A stretch of DNA of 64,000 nucleotides from Haloglomus irregulare. GTDB taxonomy: Archaea; Halobacteriota; Halobacteria; Halobacteriales; Haloarculaceae. Location of the stretch: positions 1 through 64,000 of the forward strand of contig NZ_QMDX01000003.1 in NCBI RefSeq assembly GCF_007421925.1, in the 5' to 3' direction. The notes beneath the pieces were generated by a model, which worked only from the letters and a program-made list of their open reading frames with translations, was not told the DNA's origin and did not search any database. The stretch's first letter is position 1. Every line of letters begins with the position of its first letter. The translations under genes and the position numbers were made by a program. Shown in pieces: positions 16,575-25,223 of this stretch.

Positions 16575-17369
16575 TCACTCGTCGTCGGGGTCCTCGATGC
16601 CGGCACCGCTTCGACCCTCACCGCCGGCGAACCGTTCGGCGCCGGCCGCGGCCGTTCGGAGCACGCGCGAGCCGTGCCACCCTTCCAGTCCGAGACCCTG
16701 CTGGAGCGGCGTTCCTACCCCGTCGTAGACGGCGTCACGGTCCGAGAGCATCGTCTCCTGGGGGAACCCGGCCAGTCGTGTCCCCAGGTCGACGGCCGTC
16801 TCCAGCGCCGCCCCTTCGTCGGCGAGCCGCGTCGCGAGCCCCCAGCGCTCGGCGGTCTCGGCGTCGACCGCGCGGCCGGTGAGAATCATGTCCAGCGCGC
16901 GGCCGAGCCCCACGATGCGGGGCAGCCGCTGGGTCCCGCCGTCGACCAGTGGGACGCCGAAGCGTCGCTCGAAGCAGCCGAAGGTGGCGCCGCGGCCGGC
17001 CACGCGGATGTCGCACCAGCACGCCATCTCGATACCGCCGGCGACGCAGTGGCCCTCGACGGCAGCGATGACGGGGACCGCACAGCGGGTGCGGGTGAAC
17101 CCCAGCCACCCCTCCGGCGAGTCATCCAGATCCATCGCCTTCAGGTCCGCGCCCGCCGAGAACGTGCCGTCGGCGCCGGTCAGGACGACGACCTTCGCGT
17201 CGGACGTCTCGGCGCGGGTGAACGCGTCCAGCAGCCGCTGGCTCGTCTCGTGGTCGATGGCGTTGCGCCGCTCGGGCCGGTCGATGGTCACGACGGCGAC
17301 GGGGCCGTCGCGCTCGTAGTGGACGGGCTCGTCGTCACCGTCGAGGCCATGGTCGCGGTCGTCGCTCAC
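16575..17369 (-). CDS. enoyl-CoA hydratase/isomerase family protein
   Basis: About 264 residues from GTG 17369; the upstream extension of the frame is not conserved. Crotonase-fold motifs are VVTIDRPERRNAIDHE, GADGTFSAGADLKAM (oxyanion loop 1), VAGGIEMACWCDIRVA (oxyanion loop 2) and FGVPLVDGGTQRLPRIVG. The Glu expected in the hydratase loop (typically P-E) is replaced by the GVPLVDGG sequence. The reaction may thus be hydration, isomerisation or thioester cleavage in fatty-acid or amino-acid breakdown. It stands alone, with no beta-oxidation partner nearby. Confidence 0.85.
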   Translation of the reverse strand: MSDDRDHGLDGDDEPVHYERDGPVAVVTIDRPERRNAIDHETSQRLLDAFTRAETSDAKVVVLTGADGTFSAGADLKAMDLDDSPEGWLGFTRTRCAVPVIAAVEGHCVAGGIEMACWCDIRVAGRGATFGCFERRFGVPLVDGGTQRLPRIVGLGRALDMILTGRAVDAETAERWGLATRLADEGAALETAVDLGTRLAGFPQETMLSDRDAVYDGVGTPLQQGLGLEGWHGSRVLRTAAAGAERFAGGEGRSGAGIEDPDDE

Positions 17370-17853
17370 GCGGCCGGCCACGATGGCGGGGGGCTTAACT
17401 CCGGCGTGGCGGGGGCGAGGCGGACCGCTCGGACGGTCCACGGGCGGGACGGCGGCAGGGCGCTCGCTATCCGCTCGCCGCCGAGGTCCGCGCCGTGGTC
17501 GGGGTCGTCGCTGACGGCAGCGCTGGCGGCGGCGACGACTCCGGCGACGTGACGCCGGTCTCGATAAGAAGCACCTACCCGCACCGATGTCGGTGGTCTG
17601 CCAGCACCGCCGTCCTCGCCGCCGATGGCGCCGGTGCCTCCGTGGCCGATCGCGGCACCGATGGCATCGACCCGGACTGCCCTGATAAAACAGCTACGTG
17701 GTTTTCCATGAGAGGTGTGGAGTAATACACACCGCTGAGCGGCCGGGGAGAGTATCCGCAGTTCAGGGGTGCCGGTTCGAACCCTCGGCGGCCTGCCGTC
17801 CGCCCAGACGGTCGCCGGTACTGGTTTGTTCCCCCTGGCCGTACGCTGTTGAC
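17370..17853. other. gene-free stretch before the MFS gene
   Basis: I see no gene here. A GGTTCGAACCC element near 17781 recalls a tRNA T-arm, but its stem does not pair and no anticodon arm is present. TGATAAAACAGC near 17691 and GAGTAATACACACC near 17720 are AT-richer patches that might hold the promoter of the MFS gene. Confidence 0.35.
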
Positions 17854-19050
17854 GTGTCTAGGACGACGAACGCGTGGACGGTCTTCGTCGGCTGCTTCCT
17901 CATCTCCATCGGGGCCAACGCCTTCATGATCGCCCCGTCCAGCATCGCTCCGCTGTTCGTCGAGCGGTTCGCCATCGCGAAGCCGGCCGTCGGCGACGTC
18001 GTCAGCGCCGCCATCGTCGGCTCCATCGTCACGCAGATCCCGGGTGGGTATCTGATGGACCGGTACGACAACCGGTGGCTGATAGCGCCGGGCGTCGGAC
18101 TGTTCGTGCTCGTCGTCGTCGCCACGCAGTCGGTCGGGTCGTTCGTCCCGTTCCTCGTGCTCCGCGCGCTGGGTGGCATCGTCGGCGGGTTCGTCTTCAC
18201 CGCCGGCGCGAACGTCGTCGGCGAGGTGTTCGTCGGCGACCGGCAGAGCTTCGCCACGGGACTGTTCATGACCAGTCCGCCGGCCGCGTTCGTGCTCGCG
18301 CACACGACCAGCCCGCTCGTCGGCACCGCCGTCGGCCCGCTGCGGGTCTTCCTCCTGCACGGCGGGCTCGTTGTCGCCGGGCTGACGCTGTTCTGGGCCG
18401 GCGCGGGCAGCCCCATCCGGAGCGCGGGCACGCCGACGACGGCGGAGTTCACGCGGGCACTCGGCAATCCCCGGGTCCTCCTGCTCTCGGTGTCGACGTT
18501 CTGTGCGTACGCGCTCTACCTGTTCCTGAACAGCTGGGTCCCGACATACGGGACGGACGTGCTCTCGCTGTCGCTCTCGGCGGCCGGCACGGTCACGGCA
18601 CTGGTCCCGCTGGTGGGTATCGCCGCACGGACCGGCGGCGGCTGGCTCAGCGCCCGCATCGGCAACCGCCGCCGGCCGGTGCTGGCCGGCGGCCTCCTGA
18701 CCGGACTGGTGCTCCTGGTGGCGGTCCCGTTCGCCGGGAGCTTCCTCCCGTTCGTGGTCCTCCTCGTGACGGGTGCGTTCGCGCTCCAGCTCGGGACCGG
18801 TGTCTACTACGTCCTCATCCGGGAGCTCGCTGCTCCCGGCACCGAGGGGACCAGCCTGACCGTGATGACGACGATCGGTTTCACCGGGTCGTTCGCCGCG
18901 CCGATCCTCGGCGGATGGCTCATCGAGAGCTACTCCTGGGCGATCGCTTTCGGCGCCTTCGGCGCGATCGGCCTGGTCGGCGTGGCGGTTCTCGTGCCGC
19001 TCTCGGAGGGTGGCGCCGCCCCGTCGGTCGAGCCGTCCCCCGACGCCTAA
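17854..19050 (+). CDS. major facilitator superfamily transporter
   Basis: 398 residues from GTG 17854. About twelve hydrophobic segments. The cytoplasmic loop 2-3 signature of MFS proteins is present as GGYLMDRYDNRW, with a related RIGNRRRP in the second half. The first helix carries FLISIGANAFMIAPSSIAPL. It resembles nitrate/sugar-phosphate/CynX-like carriers only broadly, so no substrate is proposed. It is convergent with the DHH gene that ends 31 bases away. Confidence 0.82.
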   Translation: MSRTTNAWTVFVGCFLISIGANAFMIAPSSIAPLFVERFAIAKPAVGDVVSAAIVGSIVTQIPGGYLMDRYDNRWLIAPGVGLFVLVVVATQSVGSFVPFLVLRALGGIVGGFVFTAGANVVGEVFVGDRQSFATGLFMTSPPAAFVLAHTTSPLVGTAVGPLRVFLLHGGLVVAGLTLFWAGAGSPIRSAGTPTTAEFTRALGNPRVLLLSVSTFCAYALYLFLNSWVPTYGTDVLSLSLSAAGTVTALVPLVGIAARTGGGWLSARIGNRRRPVLAGGLLTGLVLLVAVPFAGSFLPFVVLLVTGAFALQLGTGVYYVLIRELAAPGTEGTSLTVMTTIGFTGSFAAPILGGWLIESYSWAIAFGAFGAIGLVGVAVLVPLSEGGAAPSVEPSPDA

Positions 19051-19081
19051 TGCCCCCGCTGCCCCCGCTCCGGAGCTGCCG

Positions 19082-20176
19082 TCACCCCTCGTCCGCCTCG
19101 TCCTCCGGGAGGTTCATCCCCTCGACCAGCCGGTCGGTGACGATGTCCTCGACGAACGCGACCAGCCGCTCGTCCGTCGCGGCGTCGGCGAACAGGCCGA
19201 GGGGGACCTGCCCGCCAGACATCTCGCGATGGCCGCCGGCGCTGCCGACGTCGTCGAACGCGTCGGAGAGCACCTCGCCGATGTGGACCCGCGAATCGGT
19301 AGTGCGACCGCTCAGCTCGATGGTATCCTCGACGATGCCGAAGACGACGGCCGTCCCGACGCCCTCCAACTCGACGAGGTAGTCGGCGGCCTGCGGGAGC
19401 GCGTCCCGCTCGCCGGTCCGGCCGACGTGGGAGATGCAGACCGCGCCTCGGATCTCGCGGTTTTCGATGGCGGTGCCGAGTGCGTCGGCGGTTGCGCCCG
19501 TGACCGGCGGGCTGGCGAGCCGGCGGAGCGTCTCGGCGTCGGCGTACGGGTGGAGGACGGCCGCGGCCTCGTGCTCGGCGGCGGTCACCCCCCGGAGGAA
19601 GCCCAGCGTCTCCCGACGGATAGCAAAGAGCAACGCGGTCGCCAGCCGGCCCGCCAGGTCCAGGTCCAGCGCCCGGACGTACTCGGTGAGGATGGTGGCC
19701 GTCGCACCCGCGTCCTCCCGGCGGTCGACGAACCGGGCCTCGACCGACTCCGCAGGGTGGTGGTCGATGACCACGTCGATAGCCGTCTCGGCCGGCACGT
19801 CGTTGTTCTCGCCGGGGACGGAGTGGTCGACGAAGGCGACCAGCCGGTCGGAGAGCAGCCCCGGCTCGAACGGCTCCAGGTCGAGTTCGAGCAGGTTGAC
19901 GAACGCGCGGTTCTGCTGGTGGGAGATATCACCGCCGTAGCACAGCACCACGTCCTCGATGCCGGCGTCGGCGGCCAGCTCCGACAGCGCCAGCGCGCTC
20001 GCCAGACAGTCCGGATCCGGGTTGTCGTGGCAGACGACCGTCAGCGCCTCGTCGCCGGCCAGCAGGTCGTGGAGCTCCTGGGCGCGCCCCGTGGCCGGGT
20101 CGAGGGGTGATATCGGCGGGCGACCGGTCGTCGACTCGTCGGCGCTCCCCTCCTCGGTCTCGTCGTGCTGTTGCAT
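19082..20176 (-). CDS. DHH-family phosphoesterase (NrnA/oligoRNase-like)
   Basis: 364 residues. DHH motifs are present: VVCHDNPDPDCLASALAL (DxDxxS-type first motif), FVDHSVPG (VDHx) and VVIDHHPAE (DHH). A DHHA1-like C-terminal part ends in GSAGGHREMSGGQVPLG. Enzymes of this class degrade short oligonucleotides, cyclic dinucleotide products or pAp using Mn. It is likely cytoplasmic. A second DHH protein lies about 1.2 kb away on the same strand, separated by a broken kinase gene on the other strand. Confidence 0.88.
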   Translation of the reverse strand: MQQHDETEEGSADESTTGRPPISPLDPATGRAQELHDLLAGDEALTVVCHDNPDPDCLASALALSELAADAGIEDVVLCYGGDISHQQNRAFVNLLELDLEPFEPGLLSDRLVAFVDHSVPGENNDVPAETAIDVVIDHHPAESVEARFVDRREDAGATATILTEYVRALDLDLAGRLATALLFAIRRETLGFLRGVTAAEHEAAAVLHPYADAETLRRLASPPVTGATADALGTAIENREIRGAVCISHVGRTGERDALPQAADYLVELEGVGTAVVFGIVEDTIELSGRTTDSRVHIGEVLSDAFDDVGSAGGHREMSGGQVPLGLFADAATDERLVAFVEDIVTDRLVEGMNLPEDEADEG

Positions 20177-20453
20177 GCCCGGTCTTGATAGTCGCCGTAC
20201 ATGGGCGTGTGGGCGGTGGTGTCCGATGACGCCTGCGTGCGTCGCGCCTGTGCCGGCGAGGACCGGTGTGGCGGTGGTCCGGAGCCAGTATACGTCTCGC
20301 TCCGGTTCCCGCTACCCGGGTGTCAGTCCCGCCGTCGGCGTGGCACCGTGCACCCGACCGGCTGCCACCCGTCGCGTCACACCCATGGGACACGACCCTA
20401 CCGCCAGGCTCGAAACACGCGACAGTCACGAGCTCCGCGGCTGACTCCACGAC

Positions 20454-21283
20454 GTGCCGCCACACGAGGTGACCGTCGACGGGCAGCGCGCCGTCCACAG
20501 GGGGAACACCGGACGGACCGGAAGGCGGGGACGGAGGGACGGGTACTGTCGTTCGTCGGCGAGCACACCTCGACTCCGGTTCCGGAGACGCTCCTCGTCG
20601 GGGACGAGTTCGACGTCGCCGCGTGGCATGAGGACGCCCCCTCACCCGGGGCAGGGCGGAGCACGGAGGTGGACTGGGCGCGCGCCGCCGGGCGTGGCCT
20701 GGCGAGCCTTCACGGCGAGACGGCCCCGCTGCTGGATACGTACGGGCCCGTTCGACCGGAGGACGGGGCCGGGGGCGGCAGTCACGACGAGTGGCACGCC
20801 GCCGCGGTAGCGCACGTTCCCGACCGCCGTCCGGTCCTCGTCCGGTACGGTCACGGGGTCGTGGCCGGGACGGGGCTCAAGTATCTCGACGGACACCCCG
20901 ACGCGTTCGTCGGGGCTGGCGGTCCGGGGTGTTGTCACGGGTGGGCGACGCCGGAGCACGTCTCCGTCGTCGATGGGGGGGTGGCGTGCATGGTCGACCT
21001 CGAACACGCGATCGCCGCACCCGGCGAAGACGACGTCTGGCGAGCGGTGGTCCCGGCGTTCGGGTCGGCGGAGAGCGACGCTCGAACCGCGTTCCGGGAG
21101 GGCTACGAGTCGGTTCGACCACTGCCGGACGGGTTCGAGCGGCGGCGGCCGTACGACGCGCTCCTGAACACGGTATACCACTGCCCGCGCCACGTACAGG
21201 ACCAGCACGAGCCGACCGAGGCGGCGGCGATGGCCGAGCGACTCCGAACCCGCGTCACCGAGTCGGTGGACCGCCGGGCCTGA
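20454..21283 (+). pseudogene. APH-type phosphotransferase/kinase gene, frameshifted
   Basis: The N-terminal family block (VPPHEVTVDGQRAVHRGNTG) is read in one frame from about 20454. The rest (GRVLSFVGEHTSTPVPETLL, AAWHEDAP, WARAAGRGLASLHGETAPLL, CCHGWATPEHVSVVDG, MVDLEHAIAAPGEDDVWR) is in another frame up to TGA 21283. The shift is between about 20515 and 20545, and a TGA precedes the N-terminal block, so the start is also lost. The family resembles aminoglycoside/homoserine-type kinases; this haloarchaeal branch has HGWATPEH where others have HGDxxxxN. Substrate unknown. It is probably a decayed gene. Confidence 0.65.
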
Positions 21284-21357
21284 CGACCGATCCGGTGGTG
21301 CGGGGCGCGACCCGCTGAGCGGGGGCACCGTTCGACCAGGACCGGACGGACCGGCGG

Positions 21358-22851
21358 TCAGCCCAGCTGGTCGCCGACGATGCGGTCGGCGGTCTCGATG
21401 AACGCCGCCTCCTCGCCGGCCGGGATGGTGGCGCCCGCGGCCACGTCGTGGCCACCGCCCCCGCCGCCGACGGCCGCCGCGGCCTCGCCCATCACGACCG
21501 AGAGATCGAGGCCACGGCCGACGAGCGCGGGCGTCCCGCGCGAGGACACCTTCGTCTCCGCCTCGCTCTTGTGCGCGAACGCGATGATGGGCGTGCTCCG
21601 GTCGACGCCACTGGTCCCGACGGCCATCCCGGCGATGATGCCGACGATGGTCTCGCGGATCTCGTCGCCGGCGTCGAACCACTGGATATGCTCCTCGCGG
21701 GTGATGCCCGTGCGTTTGACCCAGTCCAGCCCCTCCGAGAGGTTCCGGCGGTGGTCCCGGAGGAGCGTGCGGGCCCGGGCCAGCCCCTCATCGCGGTCGC
21801 CCAGGCAGACGGCGAGTCCGACGTCGCCGCGCTCGTAGCGGGCGGTCGCGTTCAACAGCGTGGAGAACTCGCTCGCGTCCCGGAGCTCCGTCCCGACCGG
21901 CTCCTCCGTCAGGGTGTAGGTCGTCCCGACCAGGGTCTCGGCCTTCCGGGCCGGGACGCCCGAGCGGATCGCCCGCTCGACGAGGCCGGAGGTGATAGCC
22001 GTCTGCTCCTCGCGCGAACAGTCGACCCAGGTCCGCCAGTCCCCGTCGTCGTCCTGCAGGTCCAGGTCCAGCGAACGGAGGAACTCGACGGCGCCGGCCT
22101 CGTCGTTCGAGATGCCGGGGACGAACGTGTCGGTGGCGTACTCGAGCAGCTTGGGGAGCGGGCGCGTCTGCTTGCCGTAGACGGCGAGGTCCTGGCCCTC
22201 CGCCAGTACCCCGGCGGCGACGCCCTCCGCGACGATGCCGGCGTTGGCGCCGTGGAGTTCGCCGCCGGAGGCCTGCATGTCCCCGACCGCGCCGACGACC
22301 GCCAGCGCCGCGAGATCGCGGTTGTCCGCCGCGTGGCCGGCCTCGCGCTCGGCACCGACGGGTTCGAGCGCCCGGGCCAGCACGTACGCCGCGCCCGCGC
22401 CCGACAGCTCCGAAGCACCGTTCAGCCCGCGCAGGAGCGGGTTGAGGTGGTAGGCCGTCTCGCAGTCGCCGCCATCGGCCGCCTCGCCCGACGCGGGCTG
22501 GTGATGGTCGGCGATGACGGGCTCGAAGTGTCCGGCCCGCTCGTGGGCCGCGATATGGTCGAGCTGGCCGCTGCCGAAGTCGGTGAACAGGACGGTGTCG
22601 TACGCCCGGTCAGCGATGCCGGCGACCGAGGCGGCGTCGAGCTGTTTCTCGAAGACGACCTCGTGGGGGATGCCCGACCGCTCCAGCGCCGTCGAGGCGA
22701 CCGCGGCGCTGGTCAGCCCGTCGGCGTCGATATGCGAGGCCAGCAGCACGCGGTCGGCCGCCGCGAGCCGCTCGGCGCAGCGTGTGGCGTCCTCGGCGAG
22801 TTCCGGCACCGGAAGCTCGTCGGGGTCCGGCGGGGAGACGGTGGCAGCCAT
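21358..22851 (-). CDS. RecJ-like DHH/DHHA1 exonuclease
   Basis: 497 residues from ATG 22851. DHH core: LLASHIDADGLTSAAVA (DxD), LFTDFGSGQ, VIADHHQPASG (DHH), AALAVVGAVGDMQ. DHHA1 end: SSRGTPALVGRGLDLSVVMG then GGGGGGHDVAAGATIP. This is the layout of archaeal RecJ homologues (including GAN), which degrade single-stranded DNA or RNA with Mn and can associate with the replication machinery. The start is set by the first conserved residues; the longer frame upstream reads through promoter sequence. A single gene. Confidence 0.88.
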   Translation of the reverse strand: MAATVSPPDPDELPVPELAEDATRCAERLAAADRVLLASHIDADGLTSAAVASTALERSGIPHEVVFEKQLDAASVAGIADRAYDTVLFTDFGSGQLDHIAAHERAGHFEPVIADHHQPASGEAADGGDCETAYHLNPLLRGLNGASELSGAGAAYVLARALEPVGAEREAGHAADNRDLAALAVVGAVGDMQASGGELHGANAGIVAEGVAAGVLAEGQDLAVYGKQTRPLPKLLEYATDTFVPGISNDEAGAVEFLRSLDLDLQDDDGDWRTWVDCSREEQTAITSGLVERAIRSGVPARKAETLVGTTYTLTEEPVGTELRDASEFSTLLNATARYERGDVGLAVCLGDRDEGLARARTLLRDHRRNLSEGLDWVKRTGITREEHIQWFDAGDEIRETIVGIIAGMAVGTSGVDRSTPIIAFAHKSEAETKVSSRGTPALVGRGLDLSVVMGEAAAAVGGGGGGHDVAAGATIPAGEEAAFIETADRIVGDQLG

Positions 22852-22921
22852 TACCCGTCGGTGGGTCGCTCTCCGGGTTAAACCTGCGGGGCGGCCCCGG
22901 CCCCACGCCCGGCCACCCGTC

Positions 22922-23383
22922 GTGACCGACGCCTTCGGCGAACTGAGTTGCGACACCACCTGCGATTACGAGGCGCTGCCGGAGGTCGACCCCGACGTCA
23001 TCCTCCACCAGTTCGGCATCCCCCCTACTGCGGCGTGGCCGCGGTCCGTGAAACGGTCGCCGGCCACGAGGTCGGGGCGGAACTCAGCGCCATCCGGAAC
23101 GACCGGTTCTACCCCTCCGGCAACCCCGTTCAAGGGCCGCCAATGAACCTGTTCCGGCTGGAGATGACCGCCAAGCAGCTCTACCCCGAGCAGTTCGGCG
23201 CCCGGCCGGAGTACGAGGCGGGCGCACCGTATCCCGACATCCCGACCGGCGAGCGGCTGTTCGACCGGGAGCGGGTCGCGGCTATCGTCCGTAGGGACGC
23301 GTGGATGACGGGCTGGCGCTCGTCCCCGAGGGCGGGGCGGGGACGTGTTCATCGCCGACGACCCAGTCGACGTCCGCCGGTGA
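22922..23383 (+). pseudogene. remnant of iron-siderophore substrate-binding protein gene
   Basis: Only the C-terminal third of the family is visible, split across frames: YEALPEVDPDVILHQFGIP in one, then YCGVAAVRETVAGHEVGAEL and NPVQGPPMNLFRLEMTAKQL followed by YPEQFG in the next. A third switch near 23345 gives DVFIADDPVDVRR to TGA 23383. The MNLFRLEMTAKQLYPEQFG block is typical of haloarchaeal FecB/BtuF-like proteins that hand iron-siderophores to a FecCD permease. There is no signal peptide or N-lobe, so the gene is truncated and has at least two frameshifts. A permease remnant and a metal regulator are next to it. Confidence 0.65.
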
Positions 23384-23407
23384 GAGCGGGACGACGTCGG
23401 CCGTCAG

Positions 23408-23857
23408 TCAGTGCGAGCGCCCCTCTGTCTGGCCACTGCCACCGCTCTCGCCCTCGCTGTCGGCGGGGGGGGCCGGGTCGTCCGTTGCGGGCGGTGCGGC
23501 ACCGTCGTACGGGAGCGTCTCGACCAGCCGGACCGCGACCTCGTGGTCCATCACGGCCGCCATCTCCATCGCCGTGCCCTCGTGGTCGTCGAGACCGAGC
23601 ACGCTCCGGAAGAACCACGATAGCAGGACGTACGTCTCGTGGAGTTCGACGGCCCGGGCGTGGCCGGTGTCGGTGAGCGCGACGCCCTCGTACGGCTCGT
23701 AGGTGACCAGCCCGTCGTCGTCGAGCTTGCCGAACATCTCGGCAGCCGTCGCCGGCGATCGGCCGAGTCGTTCGGCCACCCGGCCGGGCGAGACCGGTGG
23801 GTCGCCCTGATGGCCCGCGATGTACAGCGCGAGCAGGTACTCGGACCGGCCGCTCAT
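23408..23857 (-). CDS. DtxR-family metal-dependent repressor
   Basis: 149 residues. Residues 1-65 form the DtxR winged helix: SEYLLALYIAGHQGDPPVSP, RVAERLGRSPATAAEMFGKL and GLVTYEPYEGVALTDTG. The dimerisation and metal-binding half follows (ETYVLLSWFFRSVLGLDDHE, AAVMDHEVAVRLVETL). The common C.MEH metal motif is read as VMDH. The tail is acidic and low-complexity. These regulators repress iron (or Mn) uptake when metal is plentiful. Two palindromes between this gene and the broken permease fit its operators. Its local targets are dead, so it may now act elsewhere. Confidence 0.88.
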   Translation of the reverse strand: MSGRSEYLLALYIAGHQGDPPVSPGRVAERLGRSPATAAEMFGKLDDDGLVTYEPYEGVALTDTGHARAVELHETYVLLSWFFRSVLGLDDHEGTAMEMAAVMDHEVAVRLVETLPYDGAAPPATDDPAPPADSEGESGGSGQTEGRSH

Positions 23858-23943
23858 CGGTACGGACGACCGTTCGCGATACGCGTCGGCACGGCACGAC
23901 GGGCGGGTCGTGGGGCGTCGGGGGCGGCTCCGTCTACCATGTA

Positions 23944-23959
23944 TTTAGGTAGCCCTAAA
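23944..23959. promoter_or_regulatory. iron-box-like palindrome 1
   Basis: TTTAGG (23944-23949) and CCTAAA (23954-23959) are perfect inverted arms around 4 bases. The TTAGG...CCTAA core is the half-site of DtxR/IdeR-type iron boxes. It lies between the divergent DtxR gene and the broken permease gene. Confidence 0.6.
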
Positions 23960-24024
23960 GAGACAAAACCGTTCGGGTCACGCGCCGGGCGGGCAGGGAA
24001 CCCGAACCGGAACCCCGACATACG

Positions 24025-24040
24025 ATTAGGTCAGCCTAAA
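24025..24040. promoter_or_regulatory. iron-box-like palindrome 2, at the permease start
   Basis: TTAGG (24026-24030) and CCTAA (24035-24039) flank TCAG, and the site ends 10 bases before ATG 24051. The same core as palindrome 1 and the position over the expected promoter make a repressor operator likely. Confidence 0.65.
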
Positions 24041-24050
24041 CCGTGGACGG

Positions 24051-24903
24051 ATGACCGCTGAGAGCACCGGTGGCGACGGGGTCCCGAGCGCTGTTCGGCC
24101 GCGAGGTCGGCTGGCTGGACCGCTCGCTGGTACTGGCCTGTGCCGCGGGACTCGCCATCACCGTCCTCGCCGGGCTGTTGCAGGTCCGGTTCGGGTCGCA
24201 CCCCGTGACGTTCCGCCAGGTCGTCGCCGCAGTGTTCGATCCGCTCGTGTGGCTCCGCCCGAACGTGCTGGCGTCGTTCCTGCCGGGCGACGGCCTGACG
24301 GGCGCGCTGGGCTTCGAGAGGAGTTTCGACCTGCCGACCGAGACGCTCATCGTCTGGAGCGTCCGGCTGCCGCGCGTCCTCGTGGCGGCGCTGGTCGGGC
24401 TGAACTTGGCGCGGTCCGGGGCCGTGTTCCAGGCCGTCACGCGGAACGGACTCGCCAGCCGCTTTACCCTCGGCGTCCCCCCCGGCGCCGGCCTCGCGGT
24501 GCTGCTGACCCTCATCGTGTTCGTGAACGTCGCCGCACTGCTCCCGCTCACGGCGGCGCTCGGGGGACGGCCGCCTTCCTCGTCGTCTACGCCATCGCCT
24601 GGCAGGGGGGACCTCGCCGGCGTCATCGTCGGCACCGTGCTGAACTCGCTGCAGACGGCACTGTTCCTCTTCGCCTCGAACCTCGGCACGGTGCAGGCGG
24701 CCATCGCCCGGACCACCGGCTCGCTGACCGGCGTCGACTGGCAGCAGGTCCGGGCGGTGCTGCCGCCGACGCTGCTGGTCCTGCCGGGTGCGGTGCTCGG
24801 CGCACGCGAGTCTGAACGTCCCCCCCCCTCGGCGGTCGGCGCGAGCGATAGCAGCGCCGTCGCGCAGCGGTCGACCTGCCCTCGGTCGAACAGCGCGCTG
24901 TGA
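24051..24903 (+). pseudogene. FecCD-type iron permease gene, multiply frameshifted
   Basis: The first ten codons (ATG 24051) are in one frame and the body follows in another: FGREVGWLDRSLVLACAAG, IVWSVRLPRVLVAALVGLNL, SGAVFQAVTRNGLASRFTLG. Near 24565 a short piece (AAFLVVYAIAWQGG) shifts frame, then DLAGVIVGTVLNSLQTALFL and TTGSLTGVDWQQVRAVLPPT return. After ARS-LNV near 24800 the sequence decays. The motifs are those of BtuC/FecCD membrane subunits that import iron-siderophores or B12. G(A)xxQ is altered to SGAVFQ, and about a quarter of the protein is missing. No ATPase gene follows. Confidence 0.7.
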
Positions 24904-25223
24904 CCCTGCTCTTCCCCGGGTCGCGCGGGCCTCGGTCACGCGCTCCCGGCCGAGCCGCCTGCCGACCCCCGGCGCGAGCGCGAGGTGATGTGTCGACGTC
25001 CTGCCGGGCTGGAACCACCACGGGCGAGCGCTCGACGGGGAACGGGGGTCCCTGGTAGGATCGAAGGGCGGGGGGTTCGGGGACGTTCTATCGCTCCCGG
25101 CGCGGATAGGATCCCTTGTAAGAACGGGGAGCGGCCCGTATTAGACATGGATTCGATCTCTACCGAGTATCCCCGGAAGAAACAACTAATTTCGAGTATT
25201 GATAGGGTATGCCCCTGCCGACC
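24904..25223. other. stretch after the broken permease, no gene seen
   Basis: The first part is probably further decayed permease sequence, as short Ala/Leu/Arg-rich pieces in changing frames suggest. The last 100 bases are AT-richer (CAACTAATTTCGAGTATTG near 25183) and precede the end of the serA gene on the other strand, so they may hold its terminator. Confidence 0.35.

Noticed and set aside
17740-17800. tRNA-like GGTTCGAACCC element
   Set aside because: The flanking bases do not make a T-stem, and no anticodon arm or acceptor pairing is found.
24070-24903. FecCD frame as an intact 277-residue permease
   Set aside because: The middle (RPPSSSSTPSPGRG) and the end (ESERPPPSAVGASDSS) are out-of-frame translations of permease sequence, so the gene is broken.
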